Assembly (NCBI GenBank): GCA_029204225.1
Contig: CM055108.1
Span: 3,335,547-3,399,546, forward strand
Reading direction: 5' to 3'
DNA: 64,000 nucleotides
Source of the DNA: Diphasiastrum complanatum
Lineage: Eukaryota > Streptophyta > Lycopodiopsida > Lycopodiales > Lycopodiaceae
A program made the translations under genes and the position numbers. A model generated the notes under the pieces. It was not told the DNA's origin, made no database searches, and saw nothing but the letters and a program-made list of their open reading frames with translations. This document shows, piece by piece, positions 54,850 to 64,000 of this stretch. Numbering within the stretch: the first letter of the stretch is position 1; every line of letters starts with the position of its first letter.

Positions 54850-57029
54850 CCATCCATGCCACTTGCAGATTGGGGTTCAGAATTGTAACGACATACATTC
54901 ATCGTCCATTGCTGGTGATCTGATTGACTTCATTGGTGAGACAGATCTATTACTTTTCATGGAGACTCATGAGAGTCGAGAGAGGAGTTTACCGACTTTT
55001 CCAGGATACAGATGGGACTCGGTTTATCTACATGAGATGAGATCTGCTAGTGGGAGGGGTTCTGGTGGGGTCGCTTGCCTATACAGGGAGTCACTGCATC
55101 CTGTTTTTGAGTTCATCAGCCATGATGAACACTCATGGTACATTGGTTCCGCATTGACACGCATAGCGTTGGTTCTGATAGAGACATCTTTGTTGCAGCT
55201 TGCTATCTCCCTCCAGTATCCTCTTCCTTTGTGGAGGGTACTGGTTCACCCTACATTGATCTTTCTACAGATATTATCGGATATGCAGAGCGAGGTTACA
55301 TTTTTCTCACTGGTGACTTTAATGCCAGGACAGCTTCACGGCAGATAGATTTTTATGATTCTATGGACCAGCTTCGTGTACGTGCCCTTGATGGAGATGA
55401 CTTGTGTGTTACTAAGATTTCTGAGGATATTTTGGGCCTCATTACCACCTATGGCGAATACTTATTGCAACTAGGACAAGCTCATGAGCCATTTTTAATG
55501 GTTTAACTTGCTGGCCCGACTCGGGCAGATACACCTGCCATCCCCACAATGGCGCCATAGTGTTGTTGATTACCTTATGGGATCACCATCATCTATCTCA
55601 CTCATCCATTATTTTCGTATCTCTCCTACCACTTTCTTTGATCATTCCTTCCTTTTCTTTAGTCTTGGTACTATTTCTTTGCCTCGACAGTTCTCACCCC
55701 CACCATTGTCTCGTGCACCGAAATACATCTTTGACCATTCACTCACACCTACCTATCAACATTCGCTTACCCCACTGCTCCACATTTTCTCACATCATAG
55801 CTCGCTTGAAGCGCAAGCTTCCTTCCTTACCACAACACTCCATACGGCTGCCGCTGCTACTAGACCCCATCATAACAAACAAAAATAAAACACCAATCAT
55901 CGGTGCGCCCACCTTGGTATGACGATGAGTGTCATTCCCACCATTAGCTTGTCACACATGCTCGCATACACACCCCTCATCTCTTGCAATCCACACGTCG
56001 TCTCTTTACCCGCTTACTTCGTTGTAAGAAACGGGCATATGATAGTTTGGAAGAGCGACAACTTATTGGTCTTCTCTATAGTTCTTCCACAGGCGCATTC
56101 TGGCGTGAGTTCATTCCCCATGCTCCACCTCCGCTCCTTGATGATTTGCGCATTTGGACTGATTATGTTACTACCTTATATACCATTGATATTGACACAC
56201 CTATTTCCATCTCCCCTAGACCTTCTGAGTTTACCTTCTTCACTATTGATATGGTCCACAATGCCATCAAGAAACTGAACACCAGTAAAGCCAGGGATAT
56301 TGATGACCTTGAATCCGAGCTTTTAATCCATGCTGCTGATTTACTATCTCCTCTCCTAGCCACACTACTCAATCAAGCCGTCTCCGGTTTTCCTTCTTCT
56401 TGGTGCACCAACATCATCCATCCCATACACAAAAATGGTGATCCCATGAATCCTAGTAACTATCGGACTCTTATGATTGGGCACGTTATCACGAAGTTGT
56501 ATGGCATTATTTTTCAATCAGCTGTAGTACTGAGGCAGAGACGGGGAGATTGCATGCTATGGGCCAGGCTGGGTTTAGAGCCCATTATTCTACCACAGAT
56601 CATATCTTTACTCTCAGAGCCATTATTGAGGAAGCTCGGCACCGGCGAGAGCAAGTTTATTTTTGCTTCGTTGACTTTTGGAAAGCCTTCGACTCTGTCC
56701 CAACTCATCTAGCGGATACGAGACCTTGGTTTTTCTGATGACACAGTGCTAGCAGTGATGGCACTTTATGAGAGAGTATTGGGATGTTTTCGGAGTCAGA
56801 TGACGATGCCATTGATGAGGACACGACTTCCCACAGAGATCAAAGGTTGTGCACCTCCCAGCATTACCCTGCAGCTAGACCTATTCGTCCTACCATGAGG
56901 AGACATCCTTCCTTCATTCGACGTCGGCAGCAGATCTCAGTTTCACTCTCCACTGCAGCTTGTATTACATCTTTCTTCAGTAGTAGCAGCAACAGTAGTA
57001 GCAGTATCATCATCACCTCCAAGACATGA
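54850..57029 (+). pseudogene. LINE M ORF2, frameshifted and internally deleted
   Basis: The endonuclease reads VQNCNDIHSSSIAGDLIDFI, METHESRE, GRGSGGVACLYRES and, in another frame, FLTGDFNARTASRQ. The RT start is SWCTNIIHPIHKNGDPMNPSNYRT and VYFCFVDFWKAFDSVP. At about 56790 the frame jumps from ALYERVLGCF to the acidic ORF2 tail (SESDDDAIDE), removing GCPLSP, YADD, thumb and zinc-binding regions. Confidence 0.84.
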
Positions 57030-57202
57030 GTTGCGGCTTGCTTCCATTATACATAGCTATTTCTTGCTTTATACCTTTTTGGTTTAGTTAATAGCGGTAA
57101 TTGTATTTAGATTTATTTTATATGTTTTTCTTTCAGTTTCTGACACGTTTTTCATATGCTCCCATGTGGTCCACATACTTGATACGTACTTATCTGTCTT
57201 AT

Positions 57203-57216
57203 ATGCCTTTTGGCAT
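57203..57216 (+). promoter_or_regulatory. LINE 3' UTR stem-loop (copy M)
   Basis: ATGCC-TTTT-GGCAT, identical to copies A and F, with GGAAAAGACGTTAATAAAG downstream. Confidence 0.7.
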
Positions 57217-57262
57217 GGAAAAGACGTTAATAAAGCTTTCTTTCTTTCTTTCTTTCTCTCTC

Positions 57263-57689
57263 GCCAGAATTTCAAGGTAGTGAATGGATCTTTGTGATTG
57301 ATGTCACCAATCGTCAAAGAGTGGTCTGATACAATCCATAACAATTGCATTTACAAGACTAGAAATAGCAATCATTTTAGTTGTTTTTGGAGCCCATGGG
57401 TTTTCAAAATTTGCCTTTGGTCGCTTGACTTTTCTCCATGATAGTACTCCACTGAAGAGAAAGAATACTTGCAGGTGTTAACAGGTTTGTACCAGCAAAG
57501 TAAAGTTCTACGAAGGTGTTCTAGTTTGTAGAGTACTTATAGAAGTCCATGTCAGACAGTACATGTGCAATAAGTACAACACCAGTCCAAGGCCATTTAT
57601 GAAGAATTGTGAGCTTATAAGACAAATTTGAGGAGTTTGCTGACTGCTGCAAACAGAGGACAAAATTTTGGTGCCGTATGTCTGTATCA
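57263..57689 (+). other. Intron 8 spacer
   Basis: AT-rich. Nothing recognised. Confidence 0.4.
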
Positions 57690-58312
57690 AAGACATTCCG
57701 AAATGTGACCAGGAACGTGTTTCGGATCATGATCCGAACGTGATCCGGGATTTCCCATTAGGGTTTCCATGAATGCAAATTGTTTTTGTACTTTTTGTTG
57801 CCAATATGGGTATCAGATTTAAGGTTTTTTCAAGAGCAATTCACTTACCTAGTTTGCCAGGAGGTCCAAGAGGAGTGCGGTCCAATTTTGGGCCATTAAG
57901 TGATTCTTTATTGAGCATCTCTATTTCTGTGTTATGTGAAATGAAATCACATGGAACCGTTTGAACGACAACAAACCGACAGCTTGTGACAAAAACATGA
58001 GTCAATTCAACGTGCTCAACAAAATACGAGTACAATATACAATGCCAACGATATTTCTACCTATAATTAACCGGATCAATATGGCTCTAGCCTCTATACA
58101 ATGTTATTTTTGCCTCAATACATTGTTCTTCTGATGCGTTCATTGATGATTTCCTATTCATTTAACACTAACTGAACTATCAAAAAACAAATTAAGCCAA
58201 TAATCTTTTTTCCCCAATTTTTTTTATTATTATTGTGATCCGGGTCACTGATCGCTAATGTTTTGGAAGGCACGTTTCAGAACGATTTTGCAGCGGATCA
58301 CGATCCGCTGCA
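57690..58312 (+). mobile_element. Non-autonomous hAT-like element, palindrome family X1 (copy b)
   Basis: About 620 bp. The left end has CATTCCGAAATG, repeated GATCCG/CGGATC motifs and GGGATTTCCCATTAGGGTTTCC. The core is at 57800-57900 (GCCAATATGGGTATC). The right end carries the perfect palindrome TGCAGCGGATC-AC-GATCCGCTGCA (58289-58312). No open reading frame of note; target duplication not found. Confidence 0.65.
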
Positions 58313-58601
58313 ACTTTGGTCTATATAGAGGAAGGACAGATACGTACAATGTTTTACCAGAGCTTGTACTAGATTTTCCCTTGCTGTCAGAATTGTTTTC
58401 AGAGCACAATAGGCTGATTTTTCAGGTTAGCAGTTTGTACAATGACTGTTGTATTGTAGTAGTCCGTATAGAGGGTTCTTCATTAAAATACTATTCTAGG
58501 AAGTTTTAGTTGTTTTCGATTTATTTTAAGGTTTTCTAGGCCTAAATCAAGAAGATTACTTTATTTAGTAAGTAAAGTATAATAAGTACAAAACTATAGT
58601 G

Positions 58602-58680
58602 CAGGGATGCGCGTCCGGGCCGGACGCGTCCCATTTCTTTTTTAAATTTTTTGTTTTTACACTAAATAACAGTAGTGTAA
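58602..58680 (+). mobile_element. hAT-like element end, palindrome family X3 (copy f)
   Basis: Starts with the classic hAT terminus CAGGGATG (58602-58609), then GCGTCCGGGCCGGACGCGTCC and a T-run, matching inverted the right end of the element at 45221-45511. The other end is not seen. Confidence 0.55.
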
Positions 58681-59148
58681 CAATATCCACCTTTGTCTAT
58701 TGCTCATGATTATTATTTTGGTAAAATTCGAAGAACTGGAAGCAGTAGTGACTACACTTTGAATTTTTCTACTAAATTCTTAGGCTGCGGTACCATTGGG
58801 ATTGGGAGCAATAATTATGGGGTATCGTACAAATATAACTTTTTCTGGGAAACTCTTGGGCTAAGGTAATGATCTAAATTTTTTTTTGTTATGTATTCAA
58901 AGTCCAAAACCTCATTGGCAAGTTGGCAAAAAATTTTAAGCCTAAGAGTAACGAACGATTTTGCAAGGCATTTATTACATCAAAACTTGTTGAACCACAC
59001 AACATTTACAAGAATTTTGTAAGTGATATTTTCTTGGTCATTTTTTGACCATGTTTTGAGCACATAGAAATCCTTGATTATTGTGGATCCTTTGTATCTC
59101 GCAATTTGTGGGCCTATTTTGTGACATTACATTTCGATACCATCATTC
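58681..59148 (+). other. Intron 8 spacer
   Basis: AT-rich. It may be the interior of copy f. Nothing else seen. Confidence 0.35.
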
Positions 59149-59941
59149 ATGGATTTTTATGGTGACATCACTGTCATAGAAAACTTTGATGGGGGTTATT
59201 TTCATATGTGGAAATTTAAGCTCAGAATGGTCCTATTGGCCAACGATCTGTGAGATGATGTTACTAGGGCTGAAGTTAAGCCAAAAGCATACCACTATTC
59301 CCAGATAGAGGCAGAAAGATGGTGAAGCACTTGCCACTATTGCACTAAGCCTTAGAGATTCTCAGACACCTCATATTAGCACAACAAGTAGCTCTGAAGA
59401 GGCTTGGGACATCTTGACTTGATTGTACAGAGTCAGATTTTAGTTCGAAGCTGTTGTTGAGCAAGAAATTCTTCTCTTTCAAGATGGATGAATTAGAGCC
59501 TATGACAGTTAACGTGAATAATTTCAGGTCACTTTTGGCCAATGGATGGTCTTGATGCTGTCATGACTTTGCTATCGAGTCCACCAGAGAGCTTTGAAAA
59601 TTGGACTATTGTATTGTCAACACAATCATAGTTGACATTACAGAGAGTCATATCCATGTTGTTACAAGAGGAAATTAGGAGATCTTCTCCAATAGAGCTA
59701 TTGGACCATTTTCAAAGAGGAATAAACAGAAGAATAGCAAGGTCCAACATAACTTAACTCCTAGCAGTCCACAAGTAAAGCCAAACCAGAGGAATCAGCA
59801 GTCTAGTGGCAAGGCTTTTTCTTCAAAATCTAACACTGTTTGCTATTATTGCAAAAAGAAAGGGCATATGATTAAAGATTTTAGAAAACTAAAAGCAAAG
59901 AAGAAGAGTCAGTAGCAAGTCAACATAGCTGAGGAGCAATG
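59149..59941 (+). pseudogene. Copia Gag remnant
   Basis: Broken frames encode IENFDGGYFHMWKFKLRMVL (UBN2-type Gag start) near 59175-59240, VMTLLSSPPESFENW-like sequence near 59565-59605, and a zinc knuckle CYYCKKKGHMIKDFRK near 59840-59890, where the last Cys has become Phe. Many stops. No protease or integrase follows. Confidence 0.75.
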
Positions 59942-61258
59942 AGCAACAAAATGTAACACGTGCCTTGCACTCACTTCAAACAATGGTGTCAGGTGCTGAT
60001 GTGTCAGTGGATCTCAAAAACATGGTGCCTAAACCAGAAGACACTAAGATATTAATGATATGCAACCTCTTGCCGTCACTTCAACCATCAATCATATCAG
60101 TGCACTTGTACTGTTTTCGTGAATTACGAGCAAGCTCAAGTTCCTTGCCCACACTTTGAACCTCCTTTTGCAACTGGGTGGTATCAAATGACTCCATGCT
60201 AGGGGCTGCTAGTCCACACCCTATTTCATGGGTACATTACAGAATAAATATTCTAATAAAGGTCACTAATAAATGATGGGTCCAAAATACCCAAACTTAG
60301 CATTGTAAGGCCAAATTACATCTCATAAAGTGCAGACTTATGGTCCATATACTTTTTCTAACAATCTTTTTTATAGCGGGTGTACATTTGGCCATCATTT
60401 AAACGATAATGCAACTGTCACTTTTGTAGTATATTTCGTGACTGGGCATTCTTCTCTTTGAAAAGTGGTGTCAATCTGCTGTTGTCACGTTATCACATTC
60501 CCAATGCTCTTTATGCTTTTCCTTGGTCAAAGAAATGAAAATGCTTGGTGGGACTATATTTGTTGTTGCAAAAATGAAAATTATACAATGAAATAATTTC
60601 AGGTGTAACATTTAGTGCACTTGTCTAGCCTCTATATTAACTTCCTCTATTCTCTAAAAGCTTAATCAAACAACAACAAGAGATTCACTTCCTCTAAACT
60701 TAAGAAGCAAGTGCTTTGAAAGTTTATATGCTTGCTCTATAATCTATTCGTGGTTCATCTAGAACAATGAGGTCTATATGCTGCGTCGAGAGATACATTT
60801 TTTGATCCTCCACTACAATTTTGTTTCGATAGTATTAGACCTAATCGATGTGGGGACATCCAACTGATGTCAACGATGCCTTAATCTATGGGCTGAGTTG
60901 TGCAACCAACCTCTACAAGGAGGTGTTGACTTGATTTGACAAATATCTCATGAATTATGAAATCTAGTTTAGTCTAGCAAAATATGAAGTACATGTGCTT
61001 AGCTTGAATGATGTCTATAACTACTCATATTAGTATCTGTTATTTTCTCGAAATGGCTCTAATTTTCACAACTTTGCAAGATAGACGATTCCAGCACATA
61101 TGTCTCAACGTTTGAAATAGGTTGCACATTATTTTGAAATTTATATGTTTAGTTCTAAGCTCAATACACTACAAATATATGAGTTCTAAGACATCTTTAG
61201 TTTTGACACTTATGTGCTTGTATCATTTTCACTAAGCTTTTGTCTTTGTACTTTGAAG
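59942..61258 (+). other. End of intron 8
   Basis: About 1.3 kb, AT-rich, up to the exon-9 acceptor. No element recognised. Confidence 0.4.
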
Positions 61259-61310
61259 GATGTTGGGGATTCTTTTCCACCAATTTGTAGAGAATGTTTC
61301 ACGTCGCATG
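61259..61310 (+). CDS. PIGW: PIGW-like exon 9 of window
   Basis: 52 nt. G completes the Trp codon begun as TG in exon 8, then MLGILFHQFVENVSRRM. The family block 'VERVSRR.CN' is recognisable, and the exon ends just before its expected CN. The acceptor is CTTTGAAG and the donor GTAAGAAC (strong). It is 10.4 kb from exon 8. The following exon is not in the window. Confidence 0.87.
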
Positions 61311-62345
61311 GTAAGAACCTCTTTGGAGTATCATGATCTTTCTTTTTATTGGGTTATGAGCACCTCAAAGTTGTTTTCAATTCATTGTTTGTACTTCAAG
61401 ACAACTTTCATAACTAGATTACTAGTGATCATTTGTGCACAATTGTGAAGCTATTTGTGAGTGCATACATAGTGTATTTTTTTTTAAACTGAAAAGGTTC
61501 AACTTTTAGCAATTTTTTTAAAGGACAATTATTGTGCTAGGTCTTGCCTTTAAAACACAAGTAACAAATATCTATCGTGTCAATGAGGACATGCAAGAGA
61601 AAAACTAAATAACAATTGCTAGAGCTTGCATGCAAAGCCCATGAGAATCATGAAATGAGCCATTGGAAGTCACATGGTAATATTTAGAGTAGAATAGATT
61701 ATTTTGCTAGAATGCTCATAGAAGAATGATATGGGACCAATTGATGCAAAATATTTATTTATGTCAACTGTTTGATTTCAACAAGAATATGGGTACATGA
61801 GAGCATACCTAACACAACATGTTTGACAAGTTACTATACCTCCATGTCATTGTGCACCTCACATGCTCCACACACTGAGCACATGGCTTGTTGCCCAACC
61901 AAATCTTAGCTCTTAGGAGGTTTGTCCATGGGCTCTCTTGGAGACCCAACTAATGCAAATATTCACCACTTTATCGTTCTGGAAATTCACTCAACTATCT
62001 TGCCACAGTCTAATAATTACAATACATCGATACTAAAATGCATATGATATTTCTTCGTCTCTCAATTTTCATGATTCACAATGTTAAAGCTTTAGGTACA
62101 ATGCATGAGTTAGGATCTAATTCATAAATTTTGTATCATTGAAACATGAAAAGACAACATGTAAGCTAATTGATCAATCTCCCACAAAGAATGGCTAATT
62201 AGCATCACATGAAGATACAAGACAATAGGTTCTCCCACGAAGAGCCCAAGCAATACAAATCAATAAGCTGCTAAACGAATGTACAAGTGCCCTATATACC
62301 CCACTAATGAACTCTAATGTAAGAATTCAAAAATGAAGGGGAGGC
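61311..62345 (+). other. Start of next host intron
   Basis: About 1 kb, AT-rich. It may contain the decayed distal part of the LTR seen at 62346-62410. Nothing else recognised. Confidence 0.4.
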
Positions 62346-62410
62346 AAAGAATATGGAGGGAAAATAGTGTGTCCCTCAATAAATAAAGGCACTTGGCCAA
62401 TCAGATGCCT
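62346..62410 (-). repeat. Distal piece of gypsy P 3' LTR
   Basis: GGAGGGAAAATAGTG and flanking bases correspond to the middle of the LTR at 39688-40145. Separated from the rest by element X2 copy c. Confidence 0.5.
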
Positions 62411-62415
62411 AACAT

Positions 62416-63100
62416 TTCTGAAACGCGTTTCAGAATCGCGTTCAGAAATGTGGTTCAAAAACGCGTTTCTGAAATTTTAAGAAAAATTCCACAAACATTT
62501 TTTTTTTTTTTTTTTGGTTTTTTTTGGGGCAATATGGGTATCAGATGAAAGCTCTAATTAAGAGCACAATTACTGTGTAATTTGCCGACTGTTTCGGGTG
62601 CAGGATGGTCCAGTTCAGGTGCATTAATCCATGTTGGGTTCTGTCAAGGATAAATATTCAAAACTAACCTCTAGCCTGTTCGTTACGATCACAGATGGTC
62701 CCAGTAAGTGTGTTTTCGCTCACGGAGTTGGAAGGCCCCTGCCGTTGGGGGGCGTTGCCCCCCAAACCCCCCACCGGGGAGCTACCGCCCCTCGGACCCC
62801 TTGTTTCTCGGGGGGCTACCGCCCCCCGAACCCCCTGAGCATTTATTGAAAACTAGAGCAAATAACAACCAAATAACTATTGAAAATAAGATCTGTTTGT
62901 GCCCCATCTACTGCACTTCTGAGAGGCAAAATGCTGGTTTGACCATTGATCCCCTAAAAAATTTCAGCCATAAGCTATTTTTCCAAAAAAAAAAAAAATT
63001 ATTTTTATTTTTTAGTACGATTCTGGGTATAGAAACGCGTTTCTCAGGAACGTGGTTTTAGAAACGCGTCCTCCCAGAAACGCATTTCTGGGCATCGATG
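62416..63100 (+). mobile_element. Non-autonomous hAT-like element, palindrome family X2 (copy c)
   Basis: About 685 bp. The left end has the perfect 20-bp palindrome TTCTGAAACGCGTTTCAGAA (62416-62435). The right end has AGAAACGCGTTTCT (63031-63044) and CCCAGAAA..TTTCTGGG (63073-63092). The core lies at 62528-62630. It splits an LTR: GAGGGAAAATAGTG on the left and the LTR start on the right both match the LTR at 39688-40145. A three-hairpin GC-rich block sits inside at 62745-62836. Confidence 0.68.
62745..62836 (+). repeat. Three tandem GC-rich hairpins
   Basis: TTGGGGGGC-GTT-GCCCCCCAA (62745-62765), CCGGGGAGC-TACC-GCCCCTCGG (62774-62795) and TCGGGGGGC-TACC-GCCCCCCGA (62808-62829), each followed by ACCCC or a longer C-run. 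The surroundings are AT-rich. Confidence 0.85.
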
Positions 63101-63278
63101 GTTAGAATAAGGCCCAAGGCTAGTCATAAGCATAAAAAGGCTCTTGGGCCTGTACATGAATAATATAAAATGCGTAACTAGGAACAAAAGTATAAACAAT
63201 AGTAAATGTAAAAAGGCCTGCGGAATATGTAGAGTAGCCCAGTAAGCTTGTAGCTCGTAGTCCATAACTCTCCCTAGC
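63101..63278 (-). repeat. Proximal piece of gypsy P 3' LTR
   Basis: The LTR start (GAGAGTTATGGACTACGAG on the minus strand) through CCTTGGGCCTTATTC, interrupted at 63100 by element X2 copy c. Confidence 0.65.
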
Positions 63279-63439
63279 TATGAAGAACATTGCCCCCAAT
63301 TTGGGCAAAGGAAGAAGAGAACGAATGTAGTAAAGCAGCCTCAAGATACTCCATCTGCTAATGGAACGTCAAGGTGGGCTAGAGCATCATGAGAAGCAAT
63401 GGTAGCAATAGGATGGCCATCCAACTGCACAATGAGCCT

Positions 63440-63939
63440 TTGGGAGGCTCTACATAAACTACTTCTCGGAAATGAGGTGATAGTCCTGCCGAGAATCAAT
63501 GTGGAAAAGTACATGCTGAGTGCCATCATGAAAAAATGTCAAGGTGTAGTTTTGTAGATCCAAAGTAACTGCTCCCAAGGAGTTCAACTAATCAGCACCA
63601 AGGATGGGATCATAATGTGTATTCAAACATCTGCATGCTAGGAAAATGATGTGCATTGACAACGTCAACATGGAGGGGATGAGTAGTAGCAACTGGCATA
63701 GCGCGAATGTGGTGAATGATGTGACTGCTGAGTAAAGAGTGAGTATTGCCTGTGTCAACTAAGGCAATGAACTCGCGGCCAATGATATGGAGGTGGAGGT
63801 GAATATGGAGGGGGCTTGGCTTACCAGCCCAAGTAGCATAAGCAAGTTGAGCATGGCATGTAGCAACATCAATAGGGTCGGATGGAAGCTCAGGAGGTGT
63901 GTCAGGGAGAACGACAACTGAGGGATCATCATCTAACAT
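63440..63939 (-). pseudogene. Gypsy P protease and deletion junction
   Basis: It encodes [40 protein letters not shown] (aspartic protease with DTG intact), then SLGAVTLDLQNYTLTFFHDG and SLPKAHCA. At about 63435 the match to gypsy C stops and jumps to VQLDGHP, which is the chromodomain text of element B. Internal stops are present. Confidence 0.72.
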
Positions 63940-64000
63940 ATGAAGACATATGGCGGAATCAGGACTATCATTAGGTGTGTTAGCATCATGGAAATAAACT

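Larger units (their letters stand above)
53799..57262 (+). mobile_element. LINE M: both ORFs present but broken, RT active site deleted
   Basis: Plus-strand LINE starting right after LINE N's tail. It has a TCC/TCT-rich 5' part, ORF1 54049-54652, ORF2 from 54821, an internal deletion near 56790, hairpin 57203-57216, and TTAATAAAGC with a (TTTC)n(TC)n tail to 57262. Confidence 0.85.
63101..64000 (-). mobile_element. Gypsy element P: RT-less, extends beyond the window
   Basis: On the minus strand a Gag/protease region (63440-64000) is followed, after only about 150 bp, by the 3' LTR start AGGGAGAGTTATGGACTA (about 63278 leftwards). RT, RNase H and integrase are absent. It resembles element B in layout and gypsy C in sequence. 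Confidence 0.75.

Overview
The window is eukaryotic nuclear DNA from a plant with a large, repeat-rich genome. The evidence is GT-AG spliced host exons, Ty1/copia and Ty3/gypsy elements primed by initiator-tRNA-Met, L1-type LINEs and hAT elements. The very large introns and LINE/LTR debris would suit a fern or another big-genome vascular plant; that is inference. I see no rRNA, tRNA, CRISPR or bacterial-style gene.

The only host gene I can support is on the + strand. It consists of nine small exons, about 861 coding bases, scattered from 7107 to 61310. When the exons are joined the phases match at every junction. The protein is the middle and C-terminal half of PIGW/GWT1, the ER inositol acyltransferase of GPI-anchor synthesis. 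The first exon(s) should lie left of the window and the last right of it. Introns 3, 4, 5 and 8 are about 19.5, 16.7, 5.7 and 10.4 kb, and mobile elements account for most of this length.

Layout. 1-7057 (intron upstream of the first visible exon): a decayed LINE whose 3' tail sits in the leader of a non-autonomous gypsy element. 7107-7892: exons 1-3. 7893-27347 (intron 3): hAT-like fragments, a 5'-truncated LINE carrying a copia solo LTR, a LINE mosaic, a truncated copia element fused to a LINE endonuclease, and a full-length LINE with intact ORF1 and ORF2. 27348-27421: exon 4. 27422-44076 (intron 4): a 13.9-kb hAT-like transposon (28021-41931) whose transposase is interrupted by a minus-strand gypsy element, itself abutted by a plus-strand gypsy element with perfect target-site duplications; then a copia-type LTR. 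44077-44164: exon 5. 44165-49814 (intron 5): palindrome-rich non-autonomous hAT-like elements, a gypsy integrase remnant and a copia 3' end. 49815-50830: exons 6-8. 50831-61258 (intron 8): a tandem duplication of the exon-8 donor region, a copia LTR, two internally deleted LINEs, more hAT-like elements and a copia gag remnant. 61259-61310: exon 9. 61311-64000: an hAT-like element inside the LTR of another RT-less gypsy element.

Three structural signals stand out. LINE 3' ends carry a 5-bp hairpin with compensatory changes and a (TTTC)n(TC)n tail instead of poly(A). Several small hAT-like elements share a homologous core of about 100 bp but carry different sets of subterminal palindromes. Two gypsy derivatives have lost RT, RNase H and integrase but keep LTRs and protease remnants.
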